From contig CM073595.1 of assembly GCA_037074705.1 (NCBI GenBank), positions 23,958,501 to 24,022,500 on the forward strand: 64,000 bases of DNA. The letters are read 5' to 3'. The stretch is from Zhengitettix transpicula (taxonomy: Eukaryota > Arthropoda > Insecta > Orthoptera > Tetrigidae). Of this stretch, positions 22,011 to 36,400 are shown one piece after another (the first letter of the stretch is position 1; every line of letters begins with the position of its first letter). Made by a program: the position numbers and the translations under genes. The notes beneath the pieces were generated by a model. The model saw only the letters and a list, made by a program, of their open reading frames with translations, was not told the origin of the DNA and did not search any database.

Positions 22011-25000
22011 TACAGGGTGTTTAAGAAATCCAATTATATACTTCTAGAAGATTAAGTATAGATAAGGAAACTATTTCCGGAAATGTACCATTTGGATGCA
22101 AAATAAGTTTGAATATCTAATCAATTTTAAAACTCTCGATTCATAGTATTCAAACAAAATGAGCTGATGTCAAGTTTTTATGAAGATTCAGAATATATCA
22201 CTTTGCCTTATATACTATTCGAAAGAAAAATAATAAACATTCATTTGTAATAGTTTAAAAAAATCACACTTGAAGGTTATTGTAAAGCAAAAGCGTTTAA
22301 GGGGTGTTTTTTTAGCCTTGAATCATAGAAAATTATCTAATGATCCTGAATAGGAATATACATTTATTTCAATTCCATAAGAGTATTCACTCACACAGCA
22401 GAACATCAGGCAACGAATATCTAGAAATAAACTATATATGTTTGTAGGAAGGTTTGTTTGGTTATGTAGTATTTTGGAATCAATTTTGTTGTGCAGAATC
22501 AGCTCTAATCATAATGTATCATTTATTGTTTTGTTGATAAGGTTTTCTATTGTGTAGTAGTAAGAAAGAATCCAGTGTTTTGAGGAAATAAATCAAATGA
22601 ATTCAGTACATCCCTCAAAGTCACACATCAGACTGAGGAAAGTATGGAGTTTTTGGTTAAAAAGTGACAGTCACAGTTTGTAGGTGGATTTAGTTATTTG
22701 TGCCAAACAAGTTAGTGAGCAACTGGGAATTGACATGTTTGCGAGACAGGCTTGCTTGCCCAGAGTAAAAGGATACTTCTTTTTTTTCAACTAATAAAGA
22801 ATTACAAATTAGTGTGACATTTACTCAAGGTCGAGAAATGATGTCAATAGATTTCAGGTGTATGGTTTCTTTGAGCTATCATTTTGAATAAAGTTGTTCT
22901 CTGCAAAGTATAGGAATATTATCAGATTAAAACAGTGACTTAAATCCCACACATGCTCTAGTAATTTTGTCATGGATCAGACTTTCTTGCATGCCTAAAT
23001 TACGTATGTGGGTCCATGCTGACAGAGTGGAATAAACAATGTCACATTTATTTTACTGGTGATACTTTATTATTGGGAAATTCTGAATTTTATAAGCTGG
23101 TTTGGGAACATAAATATTATGCAGTGTATAATTGTAATTTTGGTTTTTTGAATACTTTATTAATAGTTTGTGCAGGAGAGTTCATTTCTGGAAAGGTCTT
23201 CAAATATATGCCAAAGTTAAGTGTTTATAAAACTTTAATTAGAGCAAATATCGCTATGCCAAATTTAATTTTTTGTGCAACATGGAGAATTTTCTTCCAC
23301 CCTTAAGACAAAGAAAGGTGTTTTTTTACTGGTCGAAATGTTTAATTCTTTTTTTCCTCTAGACAATATAAAATCTATCAACAAAATTCCAAATATTTTC
23401 AGGCTATTGACAAATATAATTTCTAAGCAATAACTTTTTTTAATGATTCAATTGGAAGTATTACTACTATGTTTGAAAAAAATATATAAAAAGAAAATTA
23501 CAAAGTACTGTAATAATATGTTATGTAACGTTGATGAGTTAAATATTTACAATAAATTCAAAATTGTTTATTGATTGAAGTGTGTAAAAATATATCAAAT
23601 TATATTAACTATTTCTTTTTTACAATGGAAAGCATTAAACAAGTTGAAGAAAATATTTTAAAAAAATATTCATATTTGAAATCAGTCAATTATTATGGAG
23701 AACTCTAAAGAAATAAATAAACGTTGCATTTTAAAATACAAAAAGGTATTTCATATAGTAGATAAACATTGTTCACATTTCTCACAAGTGAAATGGACTT
23801 AAAATGTCAAATCTTTAGCATTACTTTATATGTATTTAAAACAATAAAATTGATAGTCTAGAATTTGTTTACATTATGTTTTAAATGTAATGTTTATAGT
23901 GTAAACTTTTTCCATCAAAGATGTTTAGCAAAAAATTAAATGTACATGAGCAAGAACATTATTGGACAATAAAATTTATAAAATATTTTTGAATCAACAA
24001 AGATAAGGTGACCAAAGTATGATCATGTCTTGTATAAAAAAAATTATTACATAAAAAGTAAAACTGGTTCTCATGTTTTTTCTCATTACCTCATATTTAA
24101 CACACACAATTAATACAATGAAAATAAGATCACATCCAATTATATTATAGTTATGAAAACCACATCATCAGTCCACAAATTTTATTTCAATAACATTATC
24201 AATATGTTGTGGAAGCTTCTGTTAAACCTATGAAGTTGAATTTGTTTTAGCAATAAAACTTTGTGGACTGAAATTGTGATTTTCTTATACATAATAATCT
24301 TTTAGAACCAGTCTTGCATGAGCTACTCCTTTAAGTATTATACTGTAATCCATAATTGTTCCAAACCTTGACCCAACATGGTCTCAATCAGTTAGCACAA
24401 TAAAATATTCAAACAAAGTGAGATATAGTGTCAAATTAATTCAATTTTAGGGATAAATAAATACAAAAGCAACGTTAAACACTCAGCTAGAATAAATTAA
24501 AAATGTGTTTATAATTTGTACTCATGTTTGTGTGTCTAAAAATATTTATACAGTTACCCATGAATTTTGTGGATTTAAATTTCAAGTAAACAAATAATGT
24601 TCAGACAAGCAATATGTTAATATTGTTAACAAGGGCATTTACTATTAAATAAAACATTTTGAGTTACATAAGCAAAGCATTAGACAAAAAATTTCTGCAA
24701 TGTTTAAGATGTTAGATTTCAAGGAAAAATTTGAAAGATTATATAGAATTTTAAATGAATTCTAAACAATCTCATTTAATAAAAGAATACTTTGAGGGGA
24801 AAGTAGACTATAAGCAACAGATTATATAAGTTTTAACTGGTATATAATAAAAAGCCCAGAGAGAATTTTTCAACAACTATACAAATACTACTACTTACAG
24901 GAAGAACATTCAAATACTAGTTACAGAAGCAGAAAGAAGTCTTGTTTATATAACTCAGTATTTCACAAATGTGAGATTGCAAACAATTTGTTTCAGATTT

Positions 25001-25082
25001 ATGAAAATACTATTGAAAAAATGAAGACATTCATTTGCACATGAAAAAACACATAGTATATTGACTTTGTGTAACTCTAGTT
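22011..25082. other. Non-coding A+T-rich stretch
   Basis: About 3 kb of A+T-rich sequence between the PLE relic and the stop codon of the minus-strand gene at 25083. The right part may be that gene's 3' UTR. An open plus-strand frame at 23016-23306 shows no family resemblance. The only structure noticed is a short inverted repeat near 24171-24270. Confidence 0.45.
24171..24270. repeat. Short inverted repeat
   Basis: GTCCACAAATTTTATTTC near 24171 is matched in reverse complement by AATAAAACTTTGTGGAC near 24252-24268 with a spacer of about 60 bp. One or two mismatches. Small hairpin-forming repeat. Confidence 0.6.
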
Positions 25083-27318
25083 TTATCTGCTATAAGAAAT
25101 AGCCCTATATTGGAAATTAGGAGGAGGGGATCTATTTCCCCGACTTCGCCATATTGCAAGTATTAAAAGATAAAACCCACCAACACATTTTGTAAAAAAT
25201 TCTATTACTTTAAGATATATTGGTGTAGTAACATGAATAAAAATTGAGAGTTCTCTCAGAAGTTTCAAAGTAAAATCACCCAATTCCCTTGTCAACTTAA
25301 GAATACATATAAAACACGTAACAAGAAAAACAAACATGAAGCGAACTGAACTTTTCAGATTTGACAATGTACACAGTGAAATAATGTTATTAGAAGCAAT
25401 TTCCAGTGTATGCAACAAATTAATGCTCCACTCAATAGGGTTATTTTCTGGATTCACTAATTCTTGATTTTTCTGCATATTTGAGGCCACGATAGTTTCT
25501 GTTTGTGCAGGACTGGAATAAAGAAAAATATTTTAAATATAACTGGAACTAGGAAATTATTGAATAGTATTTACAATAAAACAGTTAATATATCTTTATC
25601 CCTTGTATATTCATTCATTTTCACTAAAGTATGCAATAATATACAACACAGTTCTATGTTGTTATTCTGGATAGGAAAGAATGCATGTGATATTTGGATG
25701 GAATATATAGAATGTTTTTGTACTTAACCTCTTCTACAAATCGCATACGTGACTCGAGTCTTAAGTAATATGAGGAGCAGGCTATCTATCTTCCTAAGGA
25801 GGAGGATAACATCTCCAAAAACTTAAACTATTTATTCTCTATGACATGGTGAACAATCATCATTTCAATTAAACCATGAATATACTTCTCACTCTATCCT
25901 ATCCATTATAATTATTTTGATGTCACACACACATTACATACCGAACACATTTTAGGTAAAATAATATCTCATCTTGCAAAATTCTGATGCTTTTTACACG
26001 GAACCAGTATAGACCAGGTACAACATCTTTAAGGTTCACCCACAGACAATTTCCAGCTGGTGCTCCAATTGTATTTGGACCTAACATACAGACAAAATGT
26101 AATTTTGAAAATTAATAGTCTTGAGTTATTTAGGTATATTTTAACCTACTACCATAGCTATTCATATTATGTCTTAACTTTTTTATTATGTATTATGTAT
26201 TACAAGTAGTGCTACAAGTTAAATTAATTAGAATTAATTTACCTACATTTTTGTTACTTTCAAAAACAAATAAGTCATATTACCAATTAATAATTACATT
26301 CTGTTGAGGTCAGAACTTGGCATAAAGTGTCAATGGGCATCAACCAAAAACGTTCAGTGTTCATTCTGGATATAAGGAAATTAAAATGGTCCGATATAGA
26401 ACAAAACTACTTTCATATGTCAAATAACATGGGTTACTGGTGTATTGATATACTAAATGATTCTTGGTTTATGGATTGGGTTAGTTGTTTAATACAACAC
26501 AACACTTCTGAAATAATCATCACCACCATAATCAGGAGACTGCTGTGCGGAGACAATTTTGCTCTATATATATACCGTAGATTCTGGTTGGTGCCAGCCA
26601 ATCAGTGGGCCAAAGTGGAGCAAATCGTAAATAAATTATTAGATTTTCAATTGACATACCACAGTTAGTATAAGCACTTAGTTAATTATTTAATTTTATT
26701 ATGGGAAAGATACACCATATAATATCATGTAGTACATTCTTTGACAAAGAGAAGATATTGAAAAATGGGATCTTAAGAAAGTGTAATTTTAGATTATGAA
26801 ATCTGAGAAACATCGACACTAGGAGGAGTATAATTTGATTAATCTAGCCAAATTATAACACAGATCAGACCCAAAAAAAACCAAAGCTTTTATTGGCATT
26901 CATTTGCAAAAAAAAGTATAAGCTTATTGATTTATTTCATGGACACCATTCCATCACTTATCATTAGATAAATTATATTTAAGGAAGTTTTGATAAAATC
27001 AAAAGCTTAACAGTTGTGTATAAAGGATTCACTTGTACAAATGAATCACTTCAAAGATAGATTTGAAATTTATTTGACAGTTGAAGATTTAATATTGGGA
27101 TAATATACTAAAAAAATATTCCAAAATGCACAATTATAAAATTGTTCTACAAAAATATTTAGCCACAACACAAGACAGGTACTTACAATTATAATTCAAA
27201 CAAAATACCTGTAATTCCAATCCATAATGAAGAAAAGCTTGAATTATGAAAAAGTTGCTTCAGTGTTTCTAGGTCTCTAATGAAATCAAGCTCCAGATTA
27301 CTAACAACTACTACATCT
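25083..27318 (-). CDS. Unrecognised membrane protein, possible C-type-lectin-like segment (3' exons)
   Basis: Three minus-strand exons join in phase: 27318-27209, 26080-25942 and 25512-25083 (stop), encoding about 225 residues. Exon one starts in phase 2, so at least one upstream exon is missing. The first exon reads DVVVVSNLELDFI...SLWIGIT, which has the shape of the LVxIxSxxExxFI...xxWIGL core of C-type lectin domains. The second (CLWVNLKD...YWFRVK...LKC) could be its diverged end, although the usual WND and CxxxxFIC features are not clear. The last exon has two hydrophobic segments (VRFMFVFLVTCFICIL and VGGFYLLILAIW) and ends in a basic tail. Likely a membrane-anchored protein. The family is not recognised, and the lectin reading is tentative. 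I could not locate the 5' exons between 27319 and 30 kb. Confidence 0.6.
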
Positions 27319-28140
27319 CTGAAAGAAAAAATAATTTTTTCAAAATAATAATTTTGGTACTTAAAACACAATAATTGTTTGAATACTGGAGAAAAGGCCT
27401 GACCGATATTATCTAACAGGCAACATTATTACCAAGCATGCCTAACTTTGAAGATTTAAAGAAAATATAAATTACCCTCCAAGTAACTAGTGTGCACCAG
27501 GTATTTTATTCAGGTAGTTTGGATACCAGTCAGAAAAATTATTTCTGGTTGTGACCAAAAATTCTCTACATTTTAATTTTTTACCACATTAAAAAGTTGA
27601 CATAACCGATTCCAATATTTTGTACTTAACATTCCTGCACCTGTAATTTTTAATTGGTCCAACATATCTCCTTTCCTGATAGCTGCCTACAAAAAATCTT
27701 CCACAAAAGTTTTCCTTGACAAAATTTTCTATATTCACTTGCTGAATTTGTTTGTTGTTTTCCATGTTTGCTTGCTTCCTGCTTTATAGTTTACTTGTTG
27801 CGTTCACCCTTAACAATTGAATTGTATTGTATTGTATTAATTATATCGAAGTTGCTAAAATAGTCCATTGTGATAAATTTCCACGTGAAATGCAGCAGTT
27901 TTGAATGGTTAACATATTCGATTTGCAAATCAGTTAAATTATGTATAATGTTTAATAACCGTGACAGTAAGTTCGTCATATATTAACACGTAGCAATTGA
28001 ACATGACACTTCACGTCACAGCATCTTTCAGACGTTGCAGAAGATACTCTGAATAGAGAGATATATGACAAAAAATGATAAGCAATGACTTTACTTGTAT
28101 AAAGCTGTTGGGGTTATATTTCGTTAGAATTTTAGGAGCT

Positions 28141-28196
<56 letters not shown>

Positions 28197-30436
28197 ATGT
28201 ATTATGGACATTAATGAATTTTAGGACTGATAATTGGAGGTCGTGTGAATAATATTTGGACTAGTTTTTTATAAATACCCAGTATTCCAAGGCGAGTAGT
28301 TTCCCTAAGTAATAAGAGTACTTTATTTTGACCGGATTATTTTTTAACGCCGTTTGATAAACATTATATAAACTTATTGTACCTATAAGAAACAGAGGGG
28401 CGGGATTTGAATGTTGTTGTGGCAAGGGTTATTAATTATAATACATATTCCATTTTTTGTGGCTAGCTGCGAAGTTTAAATATGATCCTTCTACCACATA
28501 TAGAGATAAAATATAGGATGTTCCATTGCCTATAATAGAGATATTATGAGACGATTGAAGAAGACAGACATAAATAATCTTACGTTTGGCACAGTAAAAA
28601 CTCTGATCATCTTCAGGGAAAACGGTTACGAATAAGACAGGGGAACAAGAGAGTCCGAACACTCATTAACGAAATAAACCTACTAGACTAGCTTATTCCA
28701 GAGAGTCGCCTACCGAGGATGAAGTATTTGGGACTTTCGTGGGGAAGGGGGGGCAAATTTTAAAGGAGCGAGAAGTTTCATTTATTCAATTGCGGGGCAT
28801 GTAACTTTTCGTCGGTTAGTTAATATTTGGATACGATATAGCCATGCTGGATGCTATGTGGATTGCTTCTTCAAATTTATTTTTAAATGTATGTGGCTCG
28901 AAATCAATTCCGTGGAATTGCTGAACATTCTACTTATGATTAAATTCCGTCAATGTTCGGCAAATTTAGTTTATTTACGAACTGCACATTGTTTTTGTGA
29001 TCATTAATTCTAATATAAATCTGTCGTTTGTTTCATCAATATAATCTATTCCGCAATGGCGTAGGAAGTTCTGTTCTTTTGGATAAATCCTTTGTGTGTT
29101 TTGTATTAGAAATTATTCTTCTGATTTGATTATGACTGGTGGAAATGGCTTTTATATTATATTTTTTTGTGATTCCGAATATTCTGATCATTTCGAAAAA
29201 TATGGTATAAATATAGGGTAATTGTATATATTGTCGGGGTTTGTCACTTATTTCATTTTCAGCTTACAGAAAAAGCTTTTAATTACTTAATATATCGTCT
29301 CGCACAAAGGGAATCTCATGACATGAATAAATGGATATATAGCCCGGTGTAAATTGGCTCTTTAAAATTTGGATATTTATATACGCATGTGTCGTGATAT
29401 TGGAAGTTATATACGAAATACGCAGAGAAGGGAAAAAGATGGACAGGAGTATTGGGGTCAGGGGGAAATTCTCTTCGGAGACAAATTGGCGAAACGCTAC
29501 TATCAATCTTAAAAACATTAATCATATTCTTACGAACGGGATATACAGAATGCGTGTACTTCAAAATGGATTGTTTGCCACACCCTGTAACTTTTACGGA
29601 TGAGGTTCTTGACGTACAACATATCCTGATCTGAGCGCAATATATTTTCTCTGCGTCAATGTTTCCAGTATAGCTTTTACTCTACCAAGTTGCCGTAATA
29701 AATTTTCGTGTTTTAGTGCGCTCCTTCACACTCCAGGCCAGTGGACAACTGCGCATCGTATTTTGACACGACTATATATCTCTCTCCATTTATACAATGG
29801 TTCAGCGATAATATCAATTGAGATTATAGAGGTATGTCACAACTATAATATTCGTATTGAATTCAAATAGGGCTGTTTTCGCTTTTATTCCAATGCAGTT
29901 TATTGTTTATGTTAGTTACTGAAAATATGAATTTATTTAAATAGTTAATTTAAAGACAGTTCTAGAATAAGCAATTTTCTTTACATTGGTTATTTAGTAT
30001 GAAAATTTTTTCCTAATTCCGATTACTACTATAATTATTTCATTGCAATGTTATATATAAATTTAAGTGGTGTTATGGTCTTGTTTCATTGTTGGTCAGG
30101 ATTACATGTTGATTTCATATAATTTGTAACATTAATATGAAGTTCTTTGACGATTTAGTATCTTTGATGGATAGTGAAGTATCGTTGGCTATTTTCAGCG
30201 AGGGAGTTTTGCTTGGCTGTGGAAGAGTGACAACATTTTGCTACTAGCTCAGTAAAATAAGTATAGTTATCGTCAAGCACTTTGATAACATGATTATTTT
30301 CCTTTGTAATAATTTCCAAGTTATATTAAAGTTTATAAACATATAAAGTAAGTGGCGGTCCTTCGAAAGTATGGAAGTTGTCAGTATTTTACTTTAGGTT
30401 TTACTTAAAATTTATAGGACAGGAAAACTTATAAAA
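27319..30436. other. Intergenic region between the minus-strand membrane-protein gene and XPO4
   Basis: Contains undiscovered 5' exons of the minus-strand gene and the XPO4 promoter and 5' UTR. Both genes point away from this interval, so it is divergent promoter territory. The 28.6-29.8 kb part is less A+T-rich. No exon with consistent phase could be established. Confidence 0.35.
28146..28192. repeat. (TA)n microsatellite
   Basis: Pure AT dinucleotide run of about 47 bp; no element is attached to it. Confidence 0.92.
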
Positions 30437-33400
30437 ATGGAACAAGATTTGTGGAAATTGGAGGACGCCACAGTAGTGTTTATGGTAAGTTATAAAAGAT
30501 AATATTTGCTATGTTTCATCACTTTCCATACAATACCCCGAGTTTTTCTTCTTTTGTACTTCAAAATGTAACAAAGTTTAGAAGTTATAAATTGTTATAT
30601 TAGCAGGAAAACATTTAATTACGATGTCAAGTGTGTTTATAATGCTCAATAGCTGGTTTTACATAATTCAAATGTAAGATGAAAAAATTTACGCCTGATT
30701 GAAAATAATTAATAAGAAAGAAAGCCAATTCAGACAAAATAAGTGATAATATAAATACCATGCAACGTTTCTGGGATCCTTGTACCTTTCTTCAGGTGTG
30801 AAGAAGAGCTTAGAGGCCTTTTGAGTTTTGTCAACTGACAGTGCAGTTGTGTATAGGTTACATTATAGTAACATCAAAAATAAAACCATATTATGAAAAG
30901 ATTATCAACCATAGACTCATCCCACAGCATGTATTAAAAACCCATTATAAATACAAAGACTCTATATTCAATAAATAAATATTCTATCCAATAAATTAGA
31001 AACAAAGAGGCTCTTTGGGTTTTGTCAACTGACGAGTGCAGTTGTGTCGCTCTAGGCTCTTCTGCACTCCTGAGGAAAGGCACAAGGATCCCAGAAACGT
31101 TGTGTTGTATTTATATTATCACTTATTTTGTCTGTATTGGCTATCTGTCTTTAACTTTATTTTTTCGTTTTAAATCTATTTTCTAATTTTCCACAAGTGA
31201 TAAAGTGCTGTGCCTTCTATTGTTGACATCATTTCACTACTTTATAATTGACAAATGAATTTTTTGTTGGGTGGGGGGTGTTTATACAAAGAAAGATCGA
31301 GACCTGTATCATTAGAGTAATATGGTATATCAAATTATATACATCAAATACTGAAGTGTTCAAGAAACTTGGTTTACTTATTCTCCAATGCGAATATATA
31401 TTCGACTGTATTTAACCAACAATTTAGAAATGTTTTGTGTCAACACTTACATTTATTCGGAAAACACACGTAATTAAAACAATATTATTAAAATGTTAAC
31501 TGCTGTTAGATAATATGTAGGAGTAACAAATTTTAGAAAACGTTTATAATTCAAGTCACAGATTTACAATTTCATCATCACTCTTCATATTACAACACTG
31601 TAAATACTTGGTAATGAACTGCGTTACTTTCGATTAATAATACTTTTCTATTCACATTATGTATGGAGTAATTTGTTTTCATTCTTTTTTTCTTAATTAT
31701 CATTTTACAATAGTAATTTACATTTGGATAGGAAAGAAAGACAGCTTAGCTGACTTACCTGAAATCGATAGTTGGTCCAGTTGGGTTATTCAGAAATAAA
31801 AGTTCAAATTTACAAGGACCTCAGCTTTCAGCTTCTTCACCAGGAAAGTAGGTCTGAATTAGAAAATTTAAAATGCTGTACCAACTGTTGACTTAAGGTA
31901 GGTATGCTCCTCTCTGTCCCTCTTTCCTATCATAAGTTAATCAATTTGACTTTGTCACATTTCCTTATTTGATTGTTATATCATTGTTTACTTTATATAT
32001 AATATTAGTAAGGATATGACTTTGTCAGAAATAATTGTGATATTGGTATGGAAAGGAAAGAGTGATAACTTGTGGCTTACCTGAAACTGAAGTACAGTGT
32101 AGCCATAGGGATCCAAAGGTTGTTCTTCAACTTTTCGGAGGCTGTGAAAGGAGAGTTCCCACAGATGGAATTCTCATGAATTGGGGGGGGGGGGTGTTAG
32201 AGCTTTCAGGATTGTGAGTGTGAAGCATTGGTTTATATTGTGGCTTTGGGTGTGAGAAGCTACTGGAAATTGAATTTTGGAATGTTTGACAGTGCTGTGG
32301 TGGTTGGCTATTCATTCAGGGAGGGGGCTTTTTGTTTGGCCTATATAGAATGCAGGACAGAGTCTACAGTTAATTTGGTAGATGGTGTGGGAGGAGAGGC
32401 AGGTGATGTTTTCTTTGATTTTGTATATTTTTGTGTGGTTCTGGAAGATTGTGGTGGGCTGTAATTTATGGCAGACATGGCATCTGTTCCTCCCACAAGG
32501 TTTGCAACCTGGCATGGGTGGCCTGCTGGGGGTGTGGGTTTTGCAGGGGTGGACAAGTAAATTGCGGAGGTTGGGTGGGCGTCTGAAGACAACTCTTCTG
32601 CAGGTGGGGGAGTATAGTGTGGGTATTAGGTCAGGGTTGGATTGTAGTCCAGTGTATGCTAGGCAGAGAATGGAATTGATTTTTGTAGTGTCGGGAAGTA
32701 GGTTTTTATAAGGGTTGGACTACTTTTCTTGTTTTGGTCTTTAGTGGGTGTGAGTGTTAGAGATTTGAAAAGGCACGGGTTATCTGTTTTTGGAGGAGGT
32801 CACTGGGATAGTTTCTATTGATGAAGGTGTTGAGGATTCGGTTGGTGTAAGAGGCCAGACTATTCCAGGTTGCGCAAATATGTGCTCCCCTCAGGGCTAG
32901 GCTGAATGGGGGGAGCATTTTTGTGGTGTGGGTGGCAACTTGTGAAGTGCAGGTATTGGAGTGTGTGTGTGGGTTTTATGTGGACAGATGTGTTGATCGT
33001 GGCAGAACTCAGGTGTACATCTAGGAAAGTGACTTTGGTTGGGGAGTGGTTCCAAGTGAACTTTACGGGGCGTTTGGAGTTCAAAGTGTGGAGGAATTTG
33101 GATAGGGAGTCTGGTCCATGGGTCCATAGCTTGAAGGTGTCATCTATGAACCTGAACCAGGCCAGGGGTTTTAATGGGGAGGAATTTAGGTGGGCCTGTT
33201 TTAGGTGTCCCATGAACAGGTTGACGTAGGAGGGTGCCCATAGCTGTGCCACTTATTTGATGGTAGACGTTGTCTTGGAAAGAGAAGTAATTTCTGGTTA
33301 TGACGAACTGTGTGAGGGAGATCAGCTAGTCCATTGGTATGGGGGATATTGGTGTAGAGTGTTACAACATCTATAGTAACAAAAAGGGTATCAGCTGGAA

Positions 33401-36400
33401 GAGGTTTTGGCAGTTCATGGAGACGGTGGAGGAAGTGGTTGGTGTCTTGGATGAACGAGGGTAGTTTTTCTACTATTGGTTGGAGGGACTCATCTACCAA
33501 TGCTGAAATACTCTCGGTTGGGGATTTGTAGCCAGCAACTATTGGGCGGCCCAGTAAACCATGTTTGTGGATTTTGGGGAGCAGGTAGAAGGTGTGTGTT
33601 CTGGTTTTTTTTGGAGTGAGGAGTTCAATGGAGGCTGATGACAATTTTTGGAGTTTTCCACATGAACAGACAAATTTGTCTATTTTTGAAGTGATGGATG
33701 GATTCGGGTCGGTGGTTATAGGCTTGTATGTTCTGTCATCTCCCAGCCGGCGAAGTGCCTCAGCTGTGTACTTCTCCAAGTCCATGACAACAACGCTAGA
33801 GCCCTTGTCAGCCAGGAGAATGACAATTTCCTTATTTTTGTAAGGCTATGTGCTGATTACAGGTCAGGTTGGGTTGTTTTGGAGCGAGTTAAGGAAGGAT
33901 GGAGAGGTAATGTGGGAGACTAGGGTGCGGATGAAGATTTGAAGTGGGTGGTTGGGTGGGAGTTTCGGAGGTGGCAGTTTGGATGCTTCTTTAAATTTGG
34001 AAAGTCAGGTATCAGTGGAGTTATGGTGGTCTGCTGATTGGGGGGGGGGGAGGTTCTTTGTAAAATGTAGTTTCCACTGGACTGTTTTGCAGAATTTAAG
34101 GGTGGCACGGGCAAGACCGAAGGGGTCTAGGGTGGGGGAGAAAGTGAGACACTTGTCAAGGACAAAAATTTCATCTTTACTTAAAATTTTTGATAGGTAG
34201 AGGAAGTTTTTGTTAGGTGGTTTGGGGTCTGTGGTGGTTTGTATTGGGTGGGTTGAGGTGCCAAAGTTATATGTTTTTGTAGGTGGAGGAGGTCTGCCAA
34301 GCAGGGTTTAGATGCATTGAAAGGGGGTGACGATGTTTAAGGAAGTCAGGTTTGGGTTGGAATTTGTATGCAAGTGTGTACATGCAACACATGCAATCTC
34401 AGGCTCCTCTCTAATCCCATTACATTACAACCTTGTCCCCCATCGATTCTGCGTCCCCAACGTATCCTAAGATGAGTTCTGCTTCAAAACTCTTGAAATA
34501 GTTAAAATATGATTACAATCTCATGTTGCCTTTTTGACCTGCTGCTCTCTTTCCTTTCCATCCCAATATTGTAATTATTTTTGACAATGTCATATCCTTA
34601 CTAATATCATGTGTATATATATATTAAAGTTATAACATTTTGTGTTATTTCTTTGATTATTTCCGTGTTCTTAAAGATTTACTTCCAGATCAATGATTAT
34701 AGTTGAATTTACCGATAGTAACTGTAAGAGTTCTATTTATTTTATTTGCTAATAGGAATTCATCTTGCACTTTGAGGGAAGATATTTAAGATAATCATCA
34801 GGAATACAGGATTTGAAATTAGGAATGATACAAAATTATAGCTAAGAATCAACATAAAATGAGCAATATTGATTGTAAGCACTGACTTTGTGTCATTCCT
34901 AATTTCAAATCCTGGATTTTATTGTTTATATGAGAAAGAATTAATTTGAGGCCCCTTAGTAGTCATAGTGTTTAAAAATAATTTTAAAATATGTAAAAAT
35001 CACAATAGCTGATCATTTCGATCAATAAACTTCATTACTATAGGAATTGGACATAGAGAAAAGTTCACTGCACTATTTGGTCGAAGTATAACTTCCCATA
35101 TTATTCTCTTACACACAAAGTAAAATGAATATTTGCAGTTAAATTGTTTTCAAGTACATGAAAAATTATTAGCATTAATTTAATTTGCATATTAATCAAG
35201 AAAATATCACTTAAATTATAATTTATTGAATTTTTTGTCAGGCTCCTGCAAATTCTGTGAGTGTCAAACAACGGAGAGAAGCCGAAGAAGTAATCATTCA
35301 ATTCAGACATAGCTCAGAAGGATACCGATTTGGATTGTTTATTTTAGGTATTGATAATTTGTGTATTGATTCTTTTAATTAATGGATTCTCATTCATTTG
35401 TTCAGTTTAGAAACTAAGTTTATCAAATAGAATATTTCTTTATTGAATATGAAGTATTTGTATTTATAATTGGTTTTTAATACACGCTGTGGGATATGAG
35501 TATCGTTGATAATCTTTTTATAATTTGGTTTAATTTTGATGTAACTATAAAGTAATCTAGATTTAATATAATTATCATGAGAGTATTGAATAGGAGTTTG
35601 ATTTTCATTAATGAATTGATGTTTCTTTACTACATGCAGTATTTATTTTTACATTTAATCAGATAAATACAAAGATGTTGGAATAAAACAAAGTATTACA
35701 GTATTACAATTTTGTTAAGTCTATTATGTTTTGAATGTTAGTCTATGCCTCATTTGCCTTGGAGCAACTAAAGCACATCTTCCTCTCATCTTCTTCACCT
35801 GTAACATTACAGCATGTTTTGGACAAATGGAGCAAATTCACTGTCAATATTCCTCATGGGCCTAAATACCAAATGTTTTGTTATCTCTTCTTGAAACCAC
35901 CACACCACTGGCATCAGTTCTTAATGTGGACATCAAGTTTAATTTTGGCATACTTACCACTTCAGTTCATATCAAACTAACCATATTTTTAGTTTACATC
36001 TTATTTAATGGATCCACATTTGCTCGATATGTAATTGTTTGGTGAGTTCCACCAACCCAATCTTTAAAGAAAATATCTTCCAAACTCTTCATATTGACTT
36101 AACGAAAAAATCCTGAGTGACCCCTAAACACCTTCTTCCCTGTCGTACAATAACTCAATTCCATTTTCTTTTAAACCTATATTGGACTGTGATCCACTTT
36201 TGAGTTTTAAAAATAATATATTCTCAATAATTTTTTATTCTTAAAGTTGTGCTACATATTGAGTTTCTATAGGTCTTCTTTGTCAAACACTGGTTGAAAT
36301 TTGCCCTCAACCAGTGTATGACAAAGACCAACAGACAGGTCAAAATATAAGATAACATCAAACAATATCAATATATTTGTGTCTGTATTCAAAGTCAAAG

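Noticed and set aside
23016..23306. Open frame of about 96 codons on the plus strand
   Set aside because: A+T-driven composition, no family resemblance, no splice context.
28432..28662. Minus-strand frame as the missing 5' exon of the membrane-protein gene
   Set aside because: Its plausible donor (GTAAGATT) is in phase 1, while the next exon needs phase 2; joining gives a stop.
32228..34200. Plus-strand open frames over the PLE
   Set aside because: They are antisense shadows of the minus-strand RT and GIY-YIG coding regions.
35735..35980. Open frame of about 81 codons in XPO4 intron 2
   Set aside because: XPO4 phase is continuous without it, and no similarity was recognised.
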